64,000 nucleotides of DNA. It comes from Panagrolaimus kolymaensis (taxonomy: Eukaryota > Nematoda > Chromadorea > Rhabditida > Panagrolaimidae). Location: NCBI GenBank assembly GCA_028622995.1, contig JAJQJQ010000004.1, forward strand, positions 5,208,001 through 5,272,000, read 5' to 3'. The position numbers were made by a program, and so were the translations under genes. This document shows positions 39,920 to 49,247 of this stretch, piece by piece (position 1 is the stretch's first letter; each line of letters starts with the position of its first letter). A model generated the notes under the pieces. It saw only the letters and a program-made list of their open reading frames with translations. It was not told where the DNA came from and ran no database searches.

Positions 39920-41170
39920 ATATCTTTGAGAACCGATCATGCCTTTTTTGCCTCAGGCATATTTGGGAGAACCGACCATGCCATTATCCCCTCTGTTTGG
40001 AGAACCAATGGTGTCCTTATCCCCGCTGGCATATTTGGAGAGCCATCATGTACTTATACCCGCTGGCATAACAACCGATCTTGTCTTTATGCCCACATGC
40101 ATCACACACCTCAAGCTTACATACATACCAATATTCCTTCCAAACTTTCATGCATATCGTTGAAAACCGATCACGCCTTTATCCCCGCTGGCATATCTGG
40201 GAGAACCGATAATGCCTTTTTTTGCCAATGGTATATTTCGGAGAACCGATCAGGCCATTATCCCAGCTGGTATCACACACTTCAAGCATAAAGACATACC
40301 ACTACCCCTTCCATACTTTTATGCCATTAAGGACATATCGTAATGTATTCAAACCATTTGGATATGCCTTCAAAGTAAACATGCCCCAGGGGTTTATCAT
40401 TTCCTAACTCTAACATGTCCGTCATGTCTATTTATAGTTCCCTTTCTTAATTTATTGAGAACCGCTCAAGAACCCACTTTTTTTTTAAAAAAAGAACTCC
40501 ACCATTGGATTCCTCATGCAAAAATACAACGGAATTCAAAGATTTATTTGCATTCTTAAAAAATCGGATATATGCATATCCTCTGGCACTTACTATAATC
40601 ACATACTTATTTTAATCACTCAATTTGGTTATGCTTTCAAAACTTTAGTAAAAATTATTCAATCCATTTCAACCCTGGCATATCATGGACAACCGTTGAT
40701 GCCTCAATGCATTTTTCCCCGCTTGAATAATATTTAGGAGAATCGATCATGCCTTTATCCTAATTTGGGAGAACCGATAATAAGTTTATGCTAATTTTCC
40801 TCGCTGGCATATTTGGGAAACCAATCATGCTTATATGCAATTTTCCTCTTTGCATAAAAATGAGAATCGATAATGTTTCGCAATTTCCCTACTGGCAAAA
40901 TTTGGCAGAATCGATCATAGCTCCTAGCCATAAAGTCATTCTCACGATGCATCGGAGAACCGATCACGCATCTTTGCTAATTTCCCCACTGGCATATTTC
41001 GAAGAATCGATCAAACCTATATGCAAATTTTGCCTTTGGCATATATTTGATAATCGAACAGGCCTATGTGTATTTATAACCACTGGCATAATTTTTGATA
41101 ATCGATCATGTCTTTTTGAAACATTTCCCCTTTGACAAATTATTTGGAAGAACCGATAATGGCTCCAAAC
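39920..41170 (+). repeat. Degenerate minisatellite, GAGAACCGATCATGCC-type units
   Basis: The motif GAGAACCGATCATG (variants AATCGATAATG, AACCAATCATG, AACCGACCATG) recurs about 19 times, typically 33-50 bp apart, in two clusters (39,920-40,290 and 40,675-41,165). It is commonly followed by CCTTTATCCCCGCTGGCATATTTGG-like sequence. Unit length varies and the motif changes frame, so the open frames that it creates are not coding. The units are far more diverged from each other than the satellite copies, which indicates an old array. Confidence 0.8.
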
Positions 41171-41432
41171 CATCTAGTCATTCTCTTAATAGCTCACTCC
41201 CTTAAAACCTTATAATTTAAAAAATCCATGAAAATTAGTTCAATAATCTCAAAAAAACATAAAAAAATTATATGTTTTTTATTTTTCCTTCAATTGCATA
41301 AAAAAATATAAAAAAATCGATTTTTGTCAAATCTTATAGAAATTTGCATATTCTATATATCGCTAATATTTTTAAAAAACATTAAAAATAATCGAAAACA
41401 TAATCCTTTGGATAATCTCATCAAAATAGGCG

Positions 41433-41504
41433 AAAAACAGCATCGGGGATTCGAACCAACCATCTCCTTTTTCATTGTCAAAAGCCCCACTACGCCAAAG
41501 TGAA
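41433..41504 (-). pseudogene. tRNA-like relic (RNA polymerase III A and B boxes)
   Basis: On the minus strand TGGCGTAGTGGG (41486-41497) matches the A-box consensus TRGYNNARNNGG at every position, and GGTTCGAATCC (41447-41457) is a perfect B box, with tRNA-like spacing. The acceptor ends (TTCACTT and ATGCTGT) do not pair and the T stem has several mismatches, so a cloverleaf cannot form. It is therefore a tRNA pseudogene or the head of a tRNA-derived SINE rather than a working tRNA. Confidence 0.55.
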
Positions 41505-41616
41505 AAAATTTGAGTTAAATTTTGAAAATTTGCATATATCTCGAGATCCATCTTGACTTCCTATTGCTCCGTTAATTTTTCTGAAATCTACGGGTGATTT
41601 TACCCCATCCTAGCTA

Positions 41617-41653
41617 GATAGAAAGATCGGGCCTTCGGCCCGATCTTTCTATC
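41617..41653. repeat. Perfect 17-bp inverted repeat with 3-nt loop
   Basis: GATAGAAAGATCGGGCC (41617-41633) is followed by TTC and then by its exact reverse complement (41637-41653). The GC-rich inner half stands out in this AT-rich DNA. It lies about 65 bp beyond the kinase gene's predicted stop codon, so in that transcript it would form a very stable hairpin near the 3' end. Confidence 0.9.
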
Positions 41654-41719
41654 GAGCACTATGGCCCTTGTTTTTTTCATATTATAACAAGGGGTAAAAG
41701 AAACTGGTATGAAGTTCAT

Positions 41720-44494
41720 TCACAAGAGGAAAACATCCATAAAAAACTTACATTTACAATTCTTCGTGTGGCTCCAATCTTTTACTATAACAAATCCAAT
41801 TTTAAGTTCTAAGCTGACACTTCTTTCACATCTAAAAAGAATAAAATGATTAAAATATTTTAAAATAAACTTTGGTGATTTTTTTTATTATTAATGTTTG
41901 TCTATCAAATTTTAGTATATTGTTCAACTTTATTTGTTGATATTTTAATAATCCTCAAATTTTTAAAAAATTTTGCAAATATTTTTTTTTTGACAAAGCC
42001 TAAGCAAATAAAGAACATTAAATAAAATTCAAAAACTTACTTAGGATTAGGACACTGAAAAAGGTTCTTGTCTTTTCGTTGAGGAAATCGCCAATATCTG
42101 TAATATAAATAGTATTCGCCATCATTTTCTAAGTAAATAAATGAATCTAAAAAGAGAAATGAAATAGAAAATTAAAGTGAAAAAAAAGTCACCATGTCTT
42201 CGATTATTCTTTGTTGTCTCCTTTTTTGTTTTTTCTGTAGCTTCACCACCATTTTTCGAATGTTTCCGATCAGTTGATACAAGGGATATGGAAGGGTTTT
42301 GAATTCTCATTTGTTTATCATTTGGCCTATCATCCAATGGAGTTTCATAAGAACCTTTAATATTTGACGGCACAGCAAAAGAAGCAACAGGAGTTCCAAT
42401 TTCATTAATACTTTTTTCTTTTTGTTGTTGAGTTTTAGATGCATCAGAAATTTTTTGGTTTAAGTCAGGTTCACTATTACATATTGGTTTGTATTCATCT
42501 TGTTGGTCCTCAGCATCGAAGTTCAACCATGGATGATAAAGTAATTCAGCAGCAGATTTTCTTTTTTTCGGAACAGTGTTAAGCATTTGAAGCAAGAAAT
42601 CAATAAGATTTTGTCGATCATCTTCATGCATTTTTAGTTTTTTAAATTTGTTTTGTAAGAATTTTTTAAATTGGTTTTTCGCTTTGTTACCAGAATAAGA
42701 TGGCGTTGTAAATTTCTTTATATAACCACAAGGATCTCTGAATTCTTTAAAATGATGTCGAGAAAATTTCCCAAACATATTCCTTAATTTGGTGATTTCG
42801 CTAAAAGAAAATTTGAGGAACTTTTTGGTAGTCAATAACACAATTACCTAAAAAATTGGAAAATAAAAGTTTTTTTATTAAGAAAGCAAAAACAAACTTA
42901 CTGTAACACCTAGCGACCAAATATCATAAGAAGGAAGCAAAGGAGCGCCAAAAAAGTATTCTGGAGGATGAAAACCATAAGTACCTGTACGACTTTCAGT
43001 TCCTTGTTTCTAAAAATAATTTAAATATATAAATAAAACAATTTTTTAAGAAATTCACCATAACATTTCCAAAATCAATTAATTTAAAAATCAATTCTGT
43101 CTCATCTTTCATTTCCAGCTTTAATACTTCTTCAAGTTCTTTTTCCAGCAATTTTCCTTTGTTGTTTACATCAAATTTTGACTTGTCACATACCATTCGA
43201 AGTGAAGAGAGATTTTTCCCAGAATTCATTGATTCAACAATTTTTTCGAATAGACAGCGTAAACTTAGTTGAGAACCACACGGAGCAATGTTTTGGAGTT
43301 TAATATCACTGTGAACAAAATCAAAAGCTTGAATTCTTTTAAGAGCCATTAGAATATGTTTAGCAACTTTTTTGACAACTGAAATTGATAATCCACCATG
43401 TTTGGAAGCTTCTTTCATCAACTTATTAAGATCTTTTCCCATTGGTTCATAAATAGCAACAGAAGTATAACGTGTATCGCTTTCAAAGCCGAGATCATCA
43501 TAGATGCGTATTATATTAGGATGGAACATATTTCGATGAAGAATCTAAAAAAAGTGCATAATTATAACAAAATTTAAATTATGAAAGAATATTATTAATT
43601 AGTAATTCTTCGAGGCCAGTGTTTCGCATAATTACGCTTTTTCCGTGCAAAAAAAAAGTAATTACGCGAAATCCTATTCGAGACGGATTCTCCTTAAAAA
43701 TAAACCTTTTTTAAGCTATTTAGAAAGACGACATATTTAATTGGTTATACCTTCTTTTTTGAATTAAACTTACATCTAGTTCCAAGTCTGTAACACCACG
43801 ATCATATTTAAAAACTTTTGCAACTTTGAATTCTTTGCTATTCATATCAATGACGAGCCAAACAATTGAAAAGCCGCCATAACCAATTTTACATATAAAA
43901 CAATATTCATTCCTCGATCTAAAAAATATATTTATACCTAATTATAATAAAATAAAGAACTTGCCTCTTACTTCTTATTGTGTCACCCATATCAACTATA
44001 AGAATTGTATTTTTATTAAATCTCCATGTATCTTCTCGAATATTTTGTTTAAAAACGTCCAAATTATGGTTGATTTTTCCTAGCTCATTTGTAATTGAAC
44101 TTTTGGTAATTTTCATCGTCGATTCACTAAAATTATTTAGCCAATTACAAAAAAAAAATTAAAAAACTAACTTTTGATTTGTTACATTTGTTATATCTTC
44201 TTTCGATGAATAGGATTGATCTGATTGAAGCCCTTAAAATGAAATTAAGTATGATTTATAATAAATTTCTTTAAAAAATGATTTTAGCTTATAATAATTT
44301 TTTTAATTATAATATCTTGTTGGAACATAGTCACTGATTTTTTGAAAAATAAAAAAAAGCTTAAAAATTTTGTTATTATGATAATAATGAAACTAACCAG
44401 AAGGATTGTCAGCTATCAAATTTTCATTTGTTTGTTCATCTTTCATATCACCTTGTCCTCGTTCACTCTTCTTACTTCTCGTATTGTAAACCAT
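41720..44494 (-). CDS. SRPK-like protein kinase with C-terminal zinc-finger-like module
   Basis: Nine exons join in phase to 643 residues: 44398-44494, 44172-44232, 43965-44126, 43774-43918, 43059-43544, 42902-43009, 42193-42847, 42041-42146 and 41720-41831. The domain starts with a glycine loop, IGYGGFSIVW (118-127), and VAK (Lys141). The catalytic loop is HSDIKLQNI (Asp235, Lys237, Asn240), then DFG at 312-314, PPE at 332-334 and DIWSLG at 346-351, ending near HPW (458-460). All catalytic residues are present. The HSDIK loop, a 70-residue spacer before DFG and GKFSRHHF resemble SR-protein kinases, which phosphorylate splicing factors; that role is inferred. Residues 465-571 are Lys/Asp/Ser-rich. 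Residues 573-632 resemble FLYWCH fingers, with C603-x4-C608 and H628-x3-C632. The intron after exon 3 has a GC donor (AG|GCAAGT), the only choice I found that keeps frame at normal intron length. Confidence 0.78.
43622..43671. repeat. Imperfect inverted repeat within a kinase intron
   Basis: TTTCGCATAATTAC (43622-43635) and GTAATTACGCGAAA (43658-43671) are inverted copies with 13 of 14 positions matching, separated by 22 bp. They sit in the 229-bp intron between exons 4 and 5 of the kinase gene, the longest intron before the 3' end. It may be a remnant of a small mobile element. Confidence 0.6.
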
Positions 44495-45619
44495 TTCATA
44501 AAATAATGTAATAACACAGTTCGATAAAAGTAATATCAATCAAAAGCATATAAATTGAAATTTAGACGATAATGAAGCCTAAAAAGTCAAAAACTAAATC
44601 AAAACAAATATGAAATGATAAATTCAAAGCGCGAAACAACAACAACCAAAAATATTCACGAAAAAACCGTCTGGAACAGACTTTTTAAAACCCATTCTTG
44701 ATTTTTTAATTTGGCTTTAACTATAAAAAACCTAAAATTGCACGCCGCGTTTGGTCATTTATAGAAAGCAATTGATTGGAATGGAAATCTTTCGTTTTTT
44801 GAACGTAACTGCATATTAAATGCTTCGCAACGAAAATATAACAACATTTTAGCTTTCACTTTTGCATTACTACAGTTTTTTATTTGTTCTAAAATTCGGA
44901 AGAATAGGTCATTTTTTAAAACAAGCTTTTTATGAAAGCAAAATAAAAAGCAAAAGTTATCTATATAGATTTTATTTCTTCAACAATTTTTTTTAAAGGT
45001 TGAATAAGGTTTAATATCAATCAAGTTCATTCTTTGTTGCAAAATAAAACAAAAATTAATTTTTGTTTGATATTTAGTATTAAGCATTTCCGATGGCTTT
45101 AGCCGCTTTAATGGAAATTTAATTCTATTTGGTTTCAATTAATTGCAATTTAACTCACAAAAAATAGCTCGCTGCTTACAGTTTTACTTTCGTTCGTAAA
45201 TATTTAAAAACATCTCGATCCCTCCGATTAACAACTGATACGATTAAAAGCTTGTAACAATATTTTCTGCACCAAATTATTGTGGTCAATTTAATAATAC
45301 TGGATGCCTTATGGATGTTTCAAAGGATTTAGTGTGTTCCCTCAATCTTCTTCGTGCCAATGAATGTGATATAGTTAAAAAACCACACAAGATAAAGATC
45401 AACGCCATAAATATATTTGCAACATTATTTTCCTAATTGAAAGACTTTAATTTTTTGTATTGTATAAATAAATTTTATTGATTGATTTTGTGTTATGTAT
45501 TTTTGAATGTTATCAACCTACCTTGGCTTAGCTATCTATGTACTTATTGCTTGTCTGCTTTCTTCCGCTCATCAATAGTAAATTGAATATCTCGGCAATA
45601 TGCTTTCCAATCAATAATT
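44495..45619. other. Intergenic spacer, no gene seen
   Basis: AT-rich DNA between the kinase start and the stop of the EF-hand gene, both on the minus strand. It should contain the kinase promoter. I see no convincing exon, tRNA or repeat. Confidence 0.5.
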
Positions 45620-46128
45620 TTATTTTTTCGTATTGGTAAATGTGAAATCATTTATTTCAGCCATTTCCATTTCATTTAAAGGTTCGCCTCGAGTTGATAT
45701 GAGATGAACCAATTTTTCCTTTGTTAAACCTTCAGAATTTGGTTGATCTAAAATAGTTCGAAAGGCAGCTTCTAATTCGGCAAATGATGGCGGGTTAAAG
45801 CCTTTCTCTGATGATTGAAGTTGAGAAAGCAATCGAGGAACTAATGAATCGCATGAAATTGTTGAATTTTCATTTTTCACAAGCTAAAATTTGATTCATT
45901 AAACTCTCTATTTTTTTTTTGTTTTATCGCTGTCTTGCTAATGCTTACCTGAGATTCAATATCAGCTAATTGTTCTTGATTTAAATAAATTAAAAGGCAT
46001 CGATAAACATTTCCAATATCGCTAACATCAATGGTATTATCACCATTTTGATCAAAAACTTTTAAAACTTCATAAATTTTTGATTTTAATGCATCTGAAA
46101 TTATTGTTTGTTGTTTCTTCATGGTCAT
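45620..46128 (-). CDS. EF-hand protein similar to EFCAB2 / DRC8
   Basis: Two exons (45949-46128 and 45620-45883, donor CAG|GTAAGC, acceptor TTTTAG) encode 147 residues if translation starts at the ATG at 46128. The first EF-hand loop is DQNGDNTIDVSD (26-37), with Asp, Asn, Asp and Asp at calcium positions 1, 3, 5 and 9; position 12 is Asp rather than Glu. The segment VFDQNGDNTIDVSDIGNVYR and the later KGFNPPSFAELEAAFRTILD, GLTKEKLVHLI and RGEPLNEMEMAEI follow the order seen in EFCAB2 (dynein regulatory complex subunit 8): one EF hand, a linker and a second degenerate EF hand with a GEP motif. EFCAB2 works in the nexin-dynein regulatory complex of motile cilia. Nematodes have no motile cilia, so the role here must differ or be residual. 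The C-terminus is slightly shorter than in vertebrates. Confidence 0.72.
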
Positions 46129-46246
46129 AAAAAACTTTTTTTGAGATATCTAAACTACTCGCTTGTTAATTGAAGGCTTTAGAAACTATAGTATCATCGA
46201 AACTCCCTTTTTGGATTTCAGCCACTTTTGTTTGCTTTTTACATAC

Positions 46247-46433
46247 TTGGTGGGTGTTATAAAAAAAGATTATAAAACGATAAGCCATATCCTCCTTCAA
46301 AGCTCTAAGGTAGTCAAAAATTGTATTTGCTTAAAGCAAACTCACCTTCACGATCTTCAAAAATCGAGGAAGCATCGTCATCTTCGGAACTTTCAAAGTC
46401 ATCATCCGTCTTTTCTTTATGTTTCGAAGACAT
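46247..46433 (-). CDS. Possible 5' exons of the EFCAB2-like gene
   Basis: An ATG at 46433 opens an acidic 29-codon exon (46346-46433; KEKTDDDFESSEDDD) ending in a good donor, G|GTGAGT. A 56-bp exon (46247-46302) between acceptor TTAGAG and donor CAA|GTATGT fits that phase. It would then join an exon starting at 46149 (acceptor GTTTAG) that runs in frame into the EF-hand exon. All phases agree and would extend the protein to about 202 residues. The acceptor of the small exon is weak, and relatives start near the internal ATG, so this is an alternative 5' end or an unrelated small exon. Confidence 0.4.
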
Positions 46434-46628
46434 TTTTATGCTTTAACAACCGCGACTAAAATGAAAAACATGAAATGACTATTTCCACGCGCTGTTTCGA
46501 TTTGCCTCAAAAAGCTTTAATTTACGCATCGTTGCATTTTTATGCTTGCATTGTAAGAAAAGTCACAAGTGGTTATAATTTGTTTATTTAAAGCTTTACA
46601 AAACGAAGAAGAAAAAATGGATAAACAC

Positions 46629-47031
46629 CAAGCCTCTTCCACGGGCCGAAACAGGGCCGAAGCGGGCCGGGGGTTAACTATTAATTTTTTCCTTTCTTTT
46701 TAAAATCTGTTTTAACAGGGCTGTAGCAATTATTGGGGGCTACAAATAAGCTTAAGGTTTATAGAGGCTTGAATTCATATTTCAAGAGATTCTGAACTAT
46801 AGGGCCGACCGGGCCGAACGGGCCTATACAAACGGGCCGGAGACGGGCTTGGGGCCATATCTCGGCTCTGAGACGGTGTTTTGGTTTTCTGTTTATTGGG
46901 TTAGATAGCTTATCCAAGGGCCCGGGGGGGGGGGGGGGGGGGGTCCCCTTGATCAAAAAAATAAAAGTAAAACTTTAAAAAAAAGATATTTGATTCTAGC
47001 GTTGTGTGGCGGGCTGCCAGGAAGAGGCTTG
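46629..47031. mobile_element. Non-autonomous hAT-like DNA transposon (MITE), 403 bp
   Basis: The element has perfect 12-bp terminal inverted repeats, CAAGCCTCTTCC (46629-46640) and GGAAGAGGCTTG (47020-47031). It is flanked by a perfect 8-bp target duplication, ATAAACAC (46621-46628 and 47032-47039). An 8-bp duplication and ends beginning with CA are typical of the hAT superfamily. The inside has no coding capacity and is much richer in G and C than the surroundings: repeated CGGGCCGA-type motifs and a run of 20 G at 46924-46943. The intact duplication points to a fairly recent insertion. It lies 27 bp beyond the stop codon of the SNF5-like gene, probably in its 3' untranslated region. Confidence 0.85.
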
Positions 47032-47058
47032 ATAAACACAAACAAAAAAGAAATACAA

Positions 47059-47769
47059 TTAATATTTTCCATAAGGAGTTGATTGAAATCTTCTATTTCG
47101 ACGAGAAGTTCGTATTGAATCTTTTAATTTCTTTTCCAAATCTTCAGCTGTAATGATTTCGATTTTAGGTGTAAATGCTTTATTTTTGTTACCATTTCTA
47201 AGAGGATGCATTTTTGGACGCATTTTATCATATGATTGTGTTCGGCGAAAATGAGCAATTTGATCATGAATGGAGAAAGCGATAGATGGACGATATTCAC
47301 CAGCAATTTGAAGTTCACGACACAAGTGATTTGTGAATTCTTCAGGACTATTTTGAGGTTGAGCGATATCCCATTCGAACGTATCAGTTAACTTTTCATT
47401 TCGCACAAGTACATCGAGCTTAATAATAACTCTTTGATCCACAGCACCTTCCATTGATTGTAGTTCTCCATAAGCAGCAATTTGTTGACGCATTGAAGCA
47501 GCAATTCGTTGAACAGCCATAGGATTCTTAAGATCAAGATCATCGCACAAAAGTTCAGCAAATACTTCAGGAGTAATCAAAGTTTCGTTTTTGTTGTAAG
47601 TAAATGTATCATGAATATGTACTTCATCAACATCGAGATCAATTCGGATTGGTACCAATTCTTCAAGAATTTGAGCATTAGCTGCTACAGCTGCCAAATG
47701 AGCTTGATCAGCGACGTCATACAGGCCTTTACGATTCTTTGGATGAACAAAAGGTGATGGAGGCGCCAT
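47059..47769 (-). CDS. snfc-5-like: SNF5/SMARCB1-like chromatin remodelling subunit, short form
   Basis: A single exon of 236 residues begins at an ATG (47769). Residues 38-105 form the first SNF5 repeat (LVPIRIDLDVDEV, LITPEVFAELLCDDLDL, IAASMRQQI). Residues 110-180 form the second (DQRVIIKLDVLVRN, DTFEWDIAQPQNSPEEF, LCRELQIAGEY). Residues 205-231 are the basic C-terminal helix (EDLEKKLKDSIRTSRRNRR), which in SMARCB1 contacts the nucleosome acidic patch. SNF5 is a core subunit of SWI/SNF (BAF) complexes in the nucleus. SMARCB1 has about 385 residues; here the N-terminal winged-helix region is absent. A TAA lies in frame three codons upstream of the ATG, and a splice acceptor (GTTTTTTAG) lies 12 bp before it, which fits spliced-leader trans-splicing onto this exon. 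So the short form looks genuine unless upstream exons use another frame. Family call is secure; the symbol follows the C. elegans relative. Confidence 0.88.
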   Translation of the reverse strand: MAPPSPFVHPKNRKGLYDVADQAHLAAVAANAQILEELVPIRIDLDVDEVHIHDTFTYNKNETLITPEVFAELLCDDLDLKNPMAVQRIAASMRQQIAAYGELQSMEGAVDQRVIIKLDVLVRNEKLTDTFEWDIAQPQNSPEEFTNHLCRELQIAGEYRPSIAFSIHDQIAHFRRTQSYDKMRPKMHPLRNGNKNKAFTPKIEIITAEDLEKKLKDSIRTSRRNRRFQSTPYGKY

Positions 47770-48245
47770 TTTTGATTAAAACTAAAAAACGAATCTGTAG
47801 GTTAACAATAAGTAGTAAATAGACGAAACGCGCGCAACAAAATAATATAATGAATCTGCAACACGTTTACTTAAAGCAACGACTTCTTTGGAAAGAAATC
47901 ATCACCAATTTTTTCGTTCGTTGAATCATTCATTTGAGAAAAACGATGGAGAGCTAATTTTCGTTCTAAAACTTTTGTCGAAATGCGGAACTTCGAAAAT
48001 GAATGGAAAAGTTTTAGTTTGAAATTACGGTAATTTACTCAAAGTTTTTAATTGAAACATTAAAAATAAAAATATTATTTTATATGTTGAATTTGTGCTT
48101 TATAGCTTCTAAAAATATTCAAAATTACTGATTTCTAAAATATTCAATTCTTGTTCACTCAGATAATCTTTTCCCATACATCTTTTTTTAGCTTCAAAAA
48201 ATTGTTTGATTCCTTTAAATATGGTTTTACATTTTATTTTGTATC
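47770..48245. promoter_or_regulatory. Upstream region of the SNF5-like gene with probable trans-splice acceptor
   Basis: On the minus strand CGTTTTTTAG ends at 47782, just before the SNF5-like start codon, and can serve as a spliced-leader or intron acceptor. The rest of the stretch is AT-rich and I see no exon carrying the missing N-terminal SNF5 domain. Confidence 0.4.
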
Positions 48246-48249
48246 ATTT

Positions 48250-48980
48250 GGCATAACTTTTGATAATTCCTTTATTATATCATCAACTTGGTTGCCAAGT
48301 TTCATTAAATCTGCTCGAGTATATGCTTGAAAGAATGCTCGGCGAGTTCCACCAAATCTTTCGAATACACTTTCTAATTTTTTAATCACCTGCTTTGAAT
48401 TTCTGCGCAGCTTTATTAAAATTTGTTTCTTTTTTTCTTTCTCATCATTGTTTCATTCATGCATACCATCGAGCATTTTTGTTCGATTTTCATGTTCTTC
48501 TTTCAATTTTGCTTTTGCTGATCATTATGGGATTCTTTTTGAAATAAAGGAGACAAGTATTGTCGGTTGCTAAGTAATAATTGTGATAGTTGCATTGTTC
48601 ACAAAAGCTTGTGTTGGTTGAAGGGATGTTGATTTTCATAAGTAAAAAGCAGCACATCTCGCACCTAATGAACAACATTCTAAGCCATCTTTAGAGTCGG
48701 GAATGTTTGAAAATATGTTAAGATACATTTGGTCGATTTTTTCAAGGTCAGATAATTCCTTTTTTAAGTTACTTACTTCTTCAGATTGTACTTTCATTTG
48801 TTTCTTCTTTTTTGTATCTTTACTAATAAATGCATACAATTTTATGAATCTTCTTTTTCGACATCAAGCTGGATTACTCTTTCGAAAAGCACATTGATGA
48901 GATTGGATGGACATTGTTGTTGGGTATCTTATCAACCTACTTGCCATACATCAGCTTGCTTATTCGATAGATTTTGATGT
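48250..48980 (-). pseudogene. Decayed coiled-coil protein gene
   Basis: Coding-like sequence can be followed only by changing frame. An upstream segment reads KKKKQMKVQSEEVSNLKKEL then SDLEKIDQMYLNIFSNIPDS (about 48,700-48,820). After a frame change comes TYENQHPFNQHKLL, a TGA, then SQLLLSNRQYLSPLFQKE. After another change comes KLKEEHENRTKMLDGMHE, a TGA, and then a clean stretch of about 65 codons (KQVIKKLESVFERFGGTRRA, FFQAYTRADLMKLGNQVDDI) ending in TAA near 48,249. The heptad-like Leu/Ile spacing and many charged residues suggest a coiled coil. At least two stops and two frame changes point to a pseudogene unless introns remove them; no good splice sites flank the breaks. I do not recognise the family. 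Confidence 0.55.
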
Positions 48981-49247
48981 GACAAATTATGACTTTCTTT
49001 CACAACTTTATAACTTTATTTATAAACATTTTTCATATATTTAATACTCTCTCCTTATTTTAATGATTAGATACAAAATTTCAAAGAAAATAAATAAACA
49101 AAGAAGCAGATATATAGTTTATAATAATAATTTAACTGAAACATCGAATAGCAAAAAAGTTTAACATTTCAAAAGTAAAAAATGCTTTTTGTTTTTGTTT
49201 TGCATAAATAAAATCCAATTTTCCCAATTCGGTATTTATTCATTCAT

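Noticed and set aside
39889..40407. Plus-strand open frames with a repeating IFGRTDHAF-like pattern
   Set aside because: They follow the degenerate minisatellite, change frame between units and have no start, splice or codon support.
41433..41504. Functional tRNA gene
   Set aside because: A and B boxes are present but the acceptor ends do not pair and the T stem is broken.
43919..43940. 19-bp micro-intron in the kinase gene
   Set aside because: It would keep the frame, but the GC-AG intron of 46 bp at the same place has consensus ends and normal length.
46759..46956. Minus-strand 65-codon frame starting MIKGTPPPPPPG
   Set aside because: It lies inside the MITE; the proline run is the translation of the G20 tract.
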